Shown: in pieces, positions 10,649 to 21,800 of the stretch
Layout of the letters: the number at the start of each line of letters is the position of its first letter
Position numbering within the stretch: position 1 is the stretch's first letter
NCBI GenBank assembly: GCA_907165135.1
Contig: OU015568.1
Location: forward strand, 16,565,208 to 16,629,207
Source: Oikopleura dioica
Taxonomy: Eukaryota; Chordata; Appendicularia; Copelata; Oikopleuridae
Reading direction: 5' to 3'
Length of the DNA stretch: 64,000 nucleotides
Translations under genes and position numbers: made by a program
Notes under the pieces: generated by a model
Told to the model about the DNA's origin: nothing
Database searches by the model: none
The model's input: only the letters and a program-made list of their open reading frames with translations

Positions 10649-13600
10649 TTAATACACTACGTACTCCACTACTTCGTACTGAATCGTGCCTTCAGGAATT
10701 GTCATCGGAGGAGGAGTTTTCTTCGATGTAGGTGGAGTGAAAGTAATTGAATAAGCTTGCGGAAGAAGATACCATTTTTCTTTAGCCATTTTGAAATGTT
10801 CGTTCACCAAGGTTAGAAACTCGTTGTTGTCTCCATAATAAACATGGTCGTTGTAACAGTTGTAACAATCTTCCATCATTTCGTAGGAAGCATAGTATTC
10901 TCGGGAAAGAGGAACTCGGATTTGAGTGCCAGAATGGTCGATGAGGGTGTTTTGGAGAATGAAGTCGGAGTTTTCGATTCGGTCAAGTATCATTTGATGG
11001 AAAATCATGGTTCCGTCGGGATTCTGATAGGCCCCGGTGACGGTTAATGGACGAGAGAAGGCGTATTTAGGATGCAGGAAAGCTAGAATATTCTTAATTT
11101 TTAATGATTTCTACAAAAACCTTGTTCATAATTGAATTCTGCTTCTTTCGAGTGGTACATGTCTTTTGGTCGCATAATGGCCCATCCACTTTCATTCAAA
11201 TAAGTTTTGAATTTCATTCTTTTGAGAAGCAATTCAACTTCATTTTCTTGAAATTTCTGTTCCTCCCTTTTCGGATTGAGGTTGAAGCCAGCCAAACTGC
11301 GCGGATAAATTATCATTGTCAGTTGAGTGAAAATTGTTTCAACATCAATATTTTCGTTCAAGTCATGTTTGAGTGCCCATCTCAAAAGAATAGAAACCGA
11401 AATGGGAACACAAAGATTGCTTTCTTTTTGGTTCAAAACATTCTTTGTTAGATTGCTGAAGTCAGAATTGACCTGTCTCGTCAGTTTGTGCTTGAGATTG
11501 GCCATTGCCGATGACTTCGTCAAATTTGGATCGTCCAGGCAAAAATCAGAAGACGCGTTTTTCAGAGAAATGATTTTGGATACTTTTTCTATTCGTAAAG
11601 AGTCTAGGGTCTCGTTTGAGAGCCACTCTGCATCGCAAGTCTAAGAAAAATCATCGATAATGATAGAAGAGGTCTTTTTTATCTGAACTCAAGAACTAAC
11701 CTTTAGCTCCTTTTCAATTGCTTTTCTCTCGACTTCTCCGATCGGGTTGAACAAAAGACTCCATGCTGTTTTCCAATCGCAGAAAAGCAAAACATATAGG
11801 GAAGATTCGTCTCCTCCATCTTTTTCGCAAAGGTGCCTGCTTCTCGAAAAAGCAGCAGAACCAGCATCTTGGAACAAGAAAATGATAATCAGGTCAGTTC
11901 AACTGAATACTCACATAAATTGAATGACATTCTATATTTGCTCCCTCTCCTTACGTAACCCATCTGTCGATAGCTCTTCCGTCCAGTGTCTTCGTCAATA
12001 TTTCCGAAATCGATCCACTTGGCTTCACTATTCTTCAACAGAATGTTTTCAGGCTTCTTGTCGTGATGATGAATCCCAATCTTTATGAAATAATAGTATC
12101 CCTTACTAACACCCAGTGCGATTTTCTTTCTTTCTTCCAAGCTTAATTCATTTGTCTTCAGTTTGCTCCTCAAATCCGAGTCGCACTTTTCCATTATCGT
12201 GATCCAACCTAGGCAGTCTTCGTTTCCCTCATCATTGCTCGAAAAGATCTCGATGTTGGCAAAGTTTTTGATTATGTTGGAATGAAGCGGTATAACAGGA
12301 TCCTCATCCTTCTCCTTGTTTTGAGCAATTTCGAAGTCTATAAGCTCTCGATTTGTGTAAAAGATGCAAGTTTACCTTCCGAAAGATGAATAACAAACTT
12401 AAATTCTTCATCCTTCGTAAACAGCGCCGAGTCAAAAGCCTGAACCCGAACCGCAACTTCCGATTCTCCGAAATTTTCTTCCACCACAATCGCCTCTCCT
12501 CCCACTGAAATCACTTTATGTTGAAAAGTTTTGTCGAAGGTCCATCTTCCAGTTTCTTCTTTTAATTCAGACCGGTCAATGGTTTTTCCTTTCAGATCAG
12601 GATTTTTGTCGAGAATCGTCCTTTGAAGTGAAGTGATCGCCCACTCTTCTGTTCTGAAAGAACCTCTCGTCGAGACTCTTCCTTTTTCATCTTGAAAGAT
12701 CACCTCGATCCACTGACCACAGCCATCATCTTTAAACTCGCTTCTTTCAACGGACAAGATCAACCTATCCAAATCATCTCTGCTCGTCGTCCGCTTCAAT
12801 TTCTTTTTAAACTCTTCCAGCCATTCCTCAACGGCTTCTCGCGTCAACTCTTTTGGATGCGTCGAAACTTTTATATTCGGACTTTTTGGCGGCAATGGAG
12901 GAGTCACAGGACGGGTCTTCTCCAAAACGAGTGGAGTTAAAGTTATCGAATAAGCTTTCGGTAGAAGATACCATCTTTCTGTTTCCATATTGAACTGCTC
13001 GTTCACCAAAGCTATCAACTCTTCGTTGTCTCCGTAATGGACAAAATCGTTGTTACTCTTAAAGCAATCCTTCATCATTTCTTCGGGAGCGTAGAATTCT
13101 CGAGAAGTAGGAATTCTGATTTCACAAGCAGAATTGTCGTTGAGAGTGTTTTGGAGAACGAACTCGGAGTTTTCGATTCGGTCCAGCACCATTTGGTGGA
13201 AAATGATTTCGCCGTTGGGATTTAGGTAGGCAACGGTGACGGTTAAAGGACGGGAGAAGGTAAAGTTTTGATGAAGGAGAACTTAATGATTTTATAGTCG
13301 AATTTATTAAACTGAAAAAAAACCTTGTTCGAAATCAAAAGTCCCCGCTAAAAAGCCACTTCTTAAAATTTCCCATCCACTATTATTATTCAAATATGTT
13401 TTATACTTCAATCTTCTTAGAAGCACTTCAATTTCGGTTTCTTGACATTCTTGTTGCCCTTTCTTCGGATTGAGATTGAAGCCAGCAAAACTTCGCGGAC
13501 AAACCACCATTGTTAGATGTGCAAAGATTTTTTCGAGAGTGAACCAGTCTCTCATTTTCCAATTTTTTGGTTTCAAGTCATTTTCGATCCCCCATTTCAA

Positions 13601-15108
13601 AAGAACCGAAACTGAAATGGGGATACAAAGATTGCTTTCTTTTTCGTTTGAAACATTCTTCGTCATACTTTCGAAATTGATCTGGTTTTTCATTTTTTGC
13701 TTGAAATCGGCGATTGCACAAGACTTCGTCAAATTACGATCGTCCAGGCAAAAATCAGAAGCAGCGTTTTTCAGAGAAATGATTTTTGACAAGTTTCGGA
13801 TTTCTTCCGCTGAAGGAGAGTAGATTGATCCCCAATCATCTCTGTCTGAAAGCCAGACAGCATTGAAAGTCTGAAGAGTTACTTTATCGCGAATCCAAAA
13901 TTAAGATCAGACCTTCAGTTCCTCTTTGATCATTTTTTTCTCTTCTTCTTTGATAGGTTTGAACAAAAGACTCCAGGCTGTCTTCCAATCGCAAAGAATA
14001 AAAATGTGAAGAGCTGATACTTCTCTTCCCACCATCGAACAAACCTGCGTGCTATCCGAGAATGCAGCAGATCCAGCATCTACGAAAAAAAGAAGAATAT
14101 AAAATGAAAGGTGGTTATTTCAAAATAAATTCAATTCATAACTTACATAAAAACGAATTGCCTTTGTATCTGCTTCCTCTTCTCGCGTAGCCCATCTCGC
14201 TGTAGCTTTCTCGCGAACTTTCTTCTTGGATAATTCCAAAATCGATCCATTTTGCTTCCCCATTCTTCAGAAGAATATTCTCCGGCTTCTTGTCGTGATG
14301 CCGTATTCCAATGTTTCCCAAATAGTCGCATCCTTCTTTTACTCCAATTGCGATCTCCTTCCTTTCTTCCAAATGAACATCATCTTTTTGTAGTCTGCTT
14401 CGTAGATCAGAGTCGCATCTTTCCATAATTGTGATCCAACCAATGCAGTCCTCTTTCTTTGTATCAACTGTTGAGAAGATCTCGATGTTGGCAAAGTTTT
14501 TGATTACGTTTGGATGAAAAGGAATGACATTTTCATGATCTTCTCTCATGCCAATAGCCACGTCATAATCTTTAATAAAAAATAAAACGAGTTTTTAAAA
14601 CAATCAAGTTACCTTCCGAAAGATGAATCTCAAACACAAACTCTTCATTCTCCTCCACAAACAGCGCCGAATCAAAAGCCTGAACCCTAACCGCAACTTC
14701 CAATTCTCCAAATTTTTCCTCAAAAACAATTGCTTCTCCTCCAGAAGAAATCTTATTTTGGCGAAGAACATCATCGAGAATCCATTCTCCGGTTTCTTCT
14801 TTTAATTCAGCTCGCGAAATTACTAGTTTTTTCGCCTCTTGATTAATTTTCTCAAGGATCGACCTTTGAAATGAAGTTATCTTCCATTCCGGTCCCCAAG
14901 AGCCATAAACTGTCCCGTTTCCGTTTTCAAAAGTAGCCTCTTCCCATCCAGCACCATGATCTTGGTGAAAGTCGATTCTCTCCACCGACAAAATCAATCT
15001 GTCCAAATAATCTCTGCTCGTCGTCCTTTTTAATTTCTTTTTGAACTTTTCTAGCCATTTCTCAACAGCTTCTCTAGTCAGCTCTTTTGGATGCGTCGAA
15101 ATTTTCAT
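10649..15108 (-). CDS. Tandem double kinase / cysteine-peptidase-like protein
   Basis: Nine exons, all with in-frame GT-AG joins: 15108-14613, 14569-14157, 14079-13913, 13870-13324, 13281-12376, 12337-11915, 11867-11701, 11640-11121, 11082-10649. The protein holds the same module twice: a helical N-terminal segment (STHPKELTREAVE), a kinase-like domain, a helical segment, and a domain with ESNLCxPISVS and, ~150-200 residues later, FHQMxLDRIENS followed by LQNT. The kinase has HHDKKPENILLK (catalytic loop) and IDFG, but the beta-3 lysine of VAVK reads VAVR in both modules. The Cys, His and Asn motifs and their order resemble papain-fold peptidases; this is inference. A Pro-rich linker (TPPLPPKSP) joins the modules inside exon 5, which argues for one protein rather than two genes. 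Probably cytosolic, as no signal peptide is seen. Confidence 0.75.
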
Positions 15109-15831
15109 TGCAGAAATCAATTATTGAAAATTTGCTGCTTCGAAAATTCAAAAAAACATTCCCGTTATCCAGTCGATGATTGCGCAAAACACACAGAATT
15201 GAATTTTTCTGTTTGTTTTCTGAGGGCATCAGGCTAATCGTTATGATTTTCAACAAACGATCTTTTTTCTGGACAATCTACTGGAAAACAATAAACACAA
15301 AAAATTCTTGCCCTCACCTGAGAAATCTAATTGTTTTTAAATTTTTCAAATATAATTTGAAATTTTGCTTGAGCTCGAATTGCTGGCCGCCAGGGTGGCG
15401 GGCGCCCAGGTTCACGATCGGTTGGTTCACAATTTTGTGAACCTGGTTCTAAATTTCTGGAGCGCATACAGACCCCTGATTTCATACTTTTAAAAATTTT
15501 GTGAACCGGGTTCACAATTGTGAACCTGGGCGCCCTACAACCGGCCGCCAAGAGTAGCTTGAAAATAACCTTTTGGATCCCCCGGTCAAAACTGTCAGTC
15601 TGTCAGGGAAAGCTCCCACGGCGTTCAAGAGTTCATCCTCTCGTCTCGCTTTTCTCAAAGTTTATCTCACCAAAAGTTTTTTCCTCAAAAATACTTCAAA
15701 ATGACGATCCAGAGTCACGAAGATGCGAATTTTCGCGAGAAAAATCAACCCAAAATCAAGGAAATTTAGCAAAATAGAAATCAAAATTAACGAGAAAGGA
15801 AATGCTGATTTCTATAAAAGTGTCTTGATTG
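15109..15831. other. Spacer between divergent genes
   Basis: Region between the start of the double-kinase gene and the 5' part of the second kelch-like gene. It contains the inverted repeat at 15385-15549. The 5' exon and promoter of the kelch-like gene should lie here, but I could not place them with confidence. Confidence 0.4.
15385..15549. repeat. GC-rich inverted repeat (MITE-like)
   Basis: The left arm GGCCGCC...GGGCGCCCAGGTTCAC is mirrored by the right arm GTGAACCTGGGCGCCC...GGCCGCC. Internal GTTCACAATTTTGTGAAC palindromes add further folding. Base composition differs sharply from the flanks. No ORF of interest. Confidence 0.7.
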
Positions 15832-18800
15832 CCAGTGTATTGGAATTCTGAAAACCGTGGGCGAAGAAGTTTTCCTCTTTCCCGAAGAAGTTCTTGCTTC
15901 GCGAAACATTCACGCGCAAAAGCAAGATCTAAATTCGAAAAAATACAAAAAAGCTTATCGAAAAACGTTTGAGCTTTCTTCCCATGGATTTTCGACATTG
16001 CCCCACAGAGGAAATTATCTCTTTTTTGGAAGCATTTTTTGGATAACCATCATGCTTGTTGGTAGGTCACAATTTTTTGACTGAAAAGTCGAGTTTGTCT
16101 TTTAGCGAATTTTTATTCTTTGGAAAGATCGCGAGCAGTGACAACCTTTTTGACGTCAATTTGCCACCGCGGCTACAAAAAATGCGTGCAAACTGAGAGC
16201 ATGGACTTCTGTGGTCATTTGATGAAGCAATGCCACAAAACGAAAACGTTCATTCAACCGATGCGTGCTTCCAAAATCCAGCAGCGCGAAAACATCGTCG
16301 AGAAATTTAATGAAGAGGAGAATCAAGTCAATCTGCGCAGATGTGAGAAGAAGAAATTTTACGATGCGAAAGTCTGCCGCCATTTCTGCTCAAATACGCT
16401 CGTGCTGAAATCAACGAAGAAGAAGGCTATCTCTCCGTGCGAATCGATTTGCTACGAGCTAACACGATCCTTTGATTCTGCGGGCGAAGTTTGCCCCTTT
16501 GAAAAGTACTGCGAAAGTGGCTGCCCTTGTCCTCATTATCAGTGCGAAAAATTGAATGGCGATCAGAAATTTATTCCCGTTTTTGACTTGGAAAAGAGTG
16601 GTAAGATACTATTTAAAAAATCGCCTTTCTTTGATATTCAGCAGCTGAGAAGAGCTTTGAAAATCAATCACTTTCATTTTTCAATTTTGAAAGCAATTTG
16701 GCGGAAGAAGTTTCTACCGCGAGCGGGGAATTCCTTGCTCACAATGAAATTTTTCATAAAAATTGCCAAATTGGCAATTTTGCCCTTTAGTATAGGTAGG
16801 GCCCAGCCGCAAAAAATGGCCAACTCGAAATCGCTGTTTTTTCAAAATCTGTCAAGATAGGATGATAGAGCAGCTCAAGCTGAACAACTTTCATATTGAA
16901 GACTTTTGAAAAACCTTTGTTGTGTGACCGGAAATGACCTGCAAAAGTCCGAAAATCGCACCAAAATCGGTTTTTGGCCTGCGCAAGGTGTGCGCATCGG
17001 AAAAGTGTCTATTTTTTCTTCTTATTGAAAAGCTCAGGCTCTGAGCTATCTGTAGGGACCAAAAAAGTGGTCTTGGTACCCATTTTTTATGAGTAAAGAC
17101 TGCCGGAATATACCGGAAACCAGCGAAAAATGGCAAAAATGCCGGAAATTAAGGATAGGCTTCTAACTACTACATCTTTTTCGTCCTCGACGTTTAAAAA
17201 CACTTAAGGTCAACTTCGGCCACTTAGTGCCGGAGGACCTCCCGGAGGACCCTCTGCTGGAAGACAAGCTGCTGGAAGACCAGTATTTAAAAATAAAGAC
17301 ACAAACAAAATATAAAGGCTGGATTGGCTGGTTATTGCCGTATTCGGCCACTTGATGCCGGAGGACCTCCTGGAGGACCCTTCAGCTGGAAAACAAGGTA
17401 CTGGAAGACCAGTATTTAAGAAGAAAGATATAAATAAAATATAAAGCCTGGATTGCCTCGTTATTGCCGTTATCGGCCACTTGATGCCGGAGGACCTCCC
17501 GGAGGACCCTCTGCTGGAAGACAAGCTGATGGAAGACCAAAATAAAAGAAAATAAATAAAAGCCTTGTCTGGGCACAAATTGCCACATTTGGCCAAACTC
17601 GATCACTTAAGAGACATCTCGAAAGACCTTAAACAAAAAGACATACTGCTGGAAGACTAATTGGAAAAAATAAGTTGCTTTTCTTGTAACACGTCTGTTT
17701 ATTAAATTTGTCAAGAAAGAAGAGGCCCGTTAATTCTTTTCAATCAGAACCAGGGCGAAGCCGACTCGGAGGAGGCCACGCCCGCTTATTCTTTTCAATC
17801 AGAGTCAGGGCGAAGCCGACCCGAAGGGGAGGCCACGCCCGGTTATTCTTTTCAATCAGAGTCAGGGCGAAGCCGACCCGAAGGGGAGGCCACGCCCGTT
17901 TATTCTTTTCAATCAGAACCAGGGCAAAGCCGACCCGAAGGGGAGGCAACGCCCGTTTATTCTTTTCAATCAGAACCAGGGCAAAGCCGACCCGAAGGGG
18001 AGGCCACGCCCGTTTATTCTTTTCAATCAGAACCAGGGCGAAGCCGACCCGAAGGGGAGGCAACGCCCGTTTATTCTTTTCAATCAGAGTCAGGGCGAAG
18101 CCGACCCGAAGGGGAGGCCACGCCCGTTTATTCTTTTCAATCAGAACCAGGGCAAAGCCGACCCGAAGGGGAGGCCACGCCCGTTTATTCTTTTCAATCA
18201 GAACCAGGGCAAAGCCGACCCGAAGGGGAGGCAACGCCCGTTTATTCTTTTCAATCAGAGTCAGGGCGAAGCCGACCCGAAGGGGAGGCCACGCCCGTTT
18301 ATTCTTTTCAATCAGAACCAGGGCGAAGCCGACCCGAAGGGGAGGCCACGCCCGTTTATTCTTTTCAATCAGAACCAGGGCGAAGCCGACCCGAAGGGGA
18401 GGCCACGCCCGTTTATTCTTTTCAATCAGAACCAGGGCGAAGCCGACCCGAAGGGGAGGCCACGCCAGTTTATTCTTTTCAATCAGAACCAGGGCAAAGC
18501 CGACCCGAAGGGGAGGCAACGCCCGTTTATTCTTTCAATCAGAGTCAGGGCGAAGCCGACCCGAAGGAGGCCACGCCCGTTTATTCTTTCAATCAGAACC
18601 AGGGCGAAGCCGACCCGAAGGAGGCCACGCCCGTTTATTCTTTCAATCAGAACCAGGGCGAAGCCGACCCGAAGAGGAGGCAACGCCCGTTTATTCTTTT
18701 CAATCAGAACCAGGGCAAAGCCGACCCGAAGGGGAGGCCACGCCCGTTTATTCTTTCAATCAGAGTCAGGGCGAAGCCGACCCGAAGGGAGGCCACGCCC

Positions 18801-21800
18801 GTTTATTCTTTCAATCAGAACCAGGGCGAAGCCGACCCGAAGGGAGGCCACGCCCGCTTATTCTTTTCAATCAGAAACAGGGCGAAGCCGACCCGGAGGG
18901 GAGGCAACGCCCGTTTATTCTCACCAATCAGAAACAGGGCGAAGCCGACCCGGAGGGGAGGCAACGCCCGTTTATTCTCACCAATCAGAAACAGGGCGAA
19001 GCCGACCCGAAGGGGAGGCCACGCCTGTTAACACTTTCCAATCAGAGTCAGGGCACAGCCGACCGCGATGGATAATCTGGAACCCGACAGGGGGTGATTT
19101 TTTTTGTTGGAAGCAAAATTGACGCGAGAGACAAAAATAAAAAAAAACGCCTGGTTTAAGACGCTTCCATGAAATATGGCTGTCCCAGACCGAGCATTTC
19201 ATCTGTACATGATCCTGAGTATTTCGAGTTTTTCCGAACCTATCAGTCTCACGAATCATCCGGGAGGCTTTTCACAGATTCAAAATTCGAAATTCCCAAA
19301 AGATCGGAATTCAACGATAAGAAGCGAACAAGTCAAGGCCTATTAAATCCTTTCGGCCTGTCTCTGATTGAAAAGAATAAGCAAGCGTAGCCTCGACTTC
19401 TTTTCGGCTTCGCCCTGACTCTGATTGAAAAGAATAAACGGGCGTTGCCTCCCCTTCGGGTCGGCTTCGTCCTGTTTCTGATAAAAAAGAACAAACGGGC
19501 GTCGCCTCCCCTTCGGGTCGGCTTCGCCCTGACTCTGATTGAAAAGAATAAACGGGCGTTGCCACCCCTTCGGGTCGGCTTCGCCCTGACTCTGATTGAA
19601 AAGAATAAACGGGCGTGGCCTCCCTTCGGGTCCGCTTCGCCCTGAGTCTGTTTGAAAAGAATAAACGGGCGTTGCCTCCTTCGGGTCGGCTTCGCCCTGA
19701 CTCTGATTGAAAGAACAAACGGGCGTGGCCTCCCTTCGGGTCCGCTTCGCCCTGACTCTGATTGAAAGAATAAGCGGGCGTGGCCTCCTCCGGGTCGGCT
19801 TCGCCCTGACTCTGATTGAAAAGAATAAACGGGCGTTGCCTCCCCTTCGAGTCGGCTTCGCCCTGGTTCTGATTGAAAAGAATAAATGGGCGTGGCCTCC
19901 CCTTCGGGTCGGCTTAGCCCTGACTTTGATTGAAAAGAATAAACGGGCGTGGCCTCCCCTTCGGGTCCGCTTCGCCCTGTCTCTGATTGAAAAGAATAAA
20001 CGGGCGTTGCCTCCCCTTCGAGTCGGCTTCGCCCTGGTTCTGATTGAAAAGAATAAATTGGCGTGGCCTCCCCTTCGGGTCGGCTTCGCCCTGACTTTGA
20101 TTGAAAAGAATAAACGGGCGTTGCCTCCTCTTCGGGTCGGCTTCGCCCTGGTTCTGATTGAAAAGAATAAACGGGCGTGGCCTCCCCTTCGGGTCGGCTT
20201 CGCCCTGACTCTGATTGAAAAGAATAAACGGGCGTTGCCTCCTCTTCGGGTCGGCTTCGCCCTGGTTCTGATTGAAAAGAATAAACGGGCGTGGCCTCCC
20301 TTCGGGTCGGCTTCGCCCTGGTTCTGATTGAAAAGAATAAGCGGGCGTGGCCTCCCCTTCGGGTCGGCTTCGCCCTGACTCTGATTGAAAAGAATAAACG
20401 GGCGTTGCCTCTCCTTCGGGTCGGCTTCGCCCTGACTCTGATTGAAAAGAATAAACGGGCGTTGCCTCTCCTTCGGGTCGGCTTCGCCTTGGTTCTGATT
20501 GAAAAGAATAAGCGGGCGTGGCCTCCCCTTCGGGTCGGCTTCGCCCTGACTCTGATTGAAAAGAATAAGCGGGCGTGGCCTCCCCTTCGGGTCGGCTTCG
20601 CCCTGACTCTGATTGAAAAGAATAAACGGGCGTTGCCTCTCCTTCGGGTCGGCTTCGCCCTGGTTCTGATTGAAAAGAATAAGCGGGCGTGGCCTCCCCT
20701 TCGGGTCGGCTTCGCCCTGACTCTGATTAAAAAGAATAAACGGGCGTGGCCTCCCCTTCGGGTCGGCTTCGCCCTGACTCTGATTGAAAAGAATAAACGG
20801 GCGTGGCCTCCCCTTCGGGTCGGCTTCGCCCTGGTTCTGATTGAAAAGAATAAGCGGGCGTGGCCTCCCCTTCGGGTCGGCTTCGCCCTGACTCTGATTG
20901 AAAAGAATAAGCGGGCGTGGCCTCCCCTTCGGGTCGGCTTCGCCCTGACTCTGATTGAAAAGAATAAACGGGCGTTGCCTCCTCTTCGGGTCGGCTTCGC
21001 CCTGGTTCTGATTGAAAAGAATAAACGGGCGTGGCCTCCCCTTCGGGTCGGCTTCGCCCTGGTTCTGATTGAAAAGAATAAGCGGGCGTGGCCTCCCCTT
21101 CGGGTCGGCTTCGCCCTGACTCTGATTGAAAAGAATAAACGGGCGTTGCCTCTCCTTCGGGTCGGCTTCGCCCTGACTCTGATTGAAAAGAATAAACGGG
21201 CGTTGCCTCTCCTTCGGGTCGGCTTCGCCCTGACTCTGATTGAATAGAATAAACGGCCGTTGCCTCTCCTTTGTGTCGGCTTCGCCCTGACTCTGATTGA
21301 AAAGAATAAACGGGCGTGGCCTCCCCTTCGGGTCGGCTTCGCCCTGGTTCTGATTGAAAAGAATAAACGGGCGTGGCCTCCCCTTCGGGTCGGCTTCGCC
21401 CTGACTCTGATTGAAAAGAATAAGCGGGCGTGGCCTCCCCTCCGAGTCGGCTTCGCCCTGGTTCTGATTGAAAAGAATTAACGGGCCTCTTCTTTCTTGA
21501 CAAATTTAATAAACAGACGTGTTACAAGAAAAGCAACTTATTTTTTCCAATTAGTCTTCCAGCAGTATGTCTTTTTGTTTAAGGTCTTTCGAGATGTCTC
21601 TTAAGTGATCGAGTTTGGCCAAATGTGGCAACTTGTGCCCAGACAAGGCTTTTTATTTATTTTTTTTTATTTTGGTCTTCCATCAGCTTGTCTTCTAGCA
21701 GAGGGTCCTCCGGGAGGTCCTCCGGCATCAAGTGGCCGATAACGGCAATAACGAGGCAATCCAGGCTTTATATTTTATTTATATCTTTCTTCTTAAATAC

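Noticed and set aside
17708-21503. Very long open frames (up to 455 codons) on both strands with repeats like RAKPTRRGGHARLF and PLRVGFALTLIEKNKRAW
   Set aside because: They arise because a 57-bp satellite unit is a multiple of three and happens to lack stops on both strands; arrays lie inside a transposon and have no start context or splice structure.
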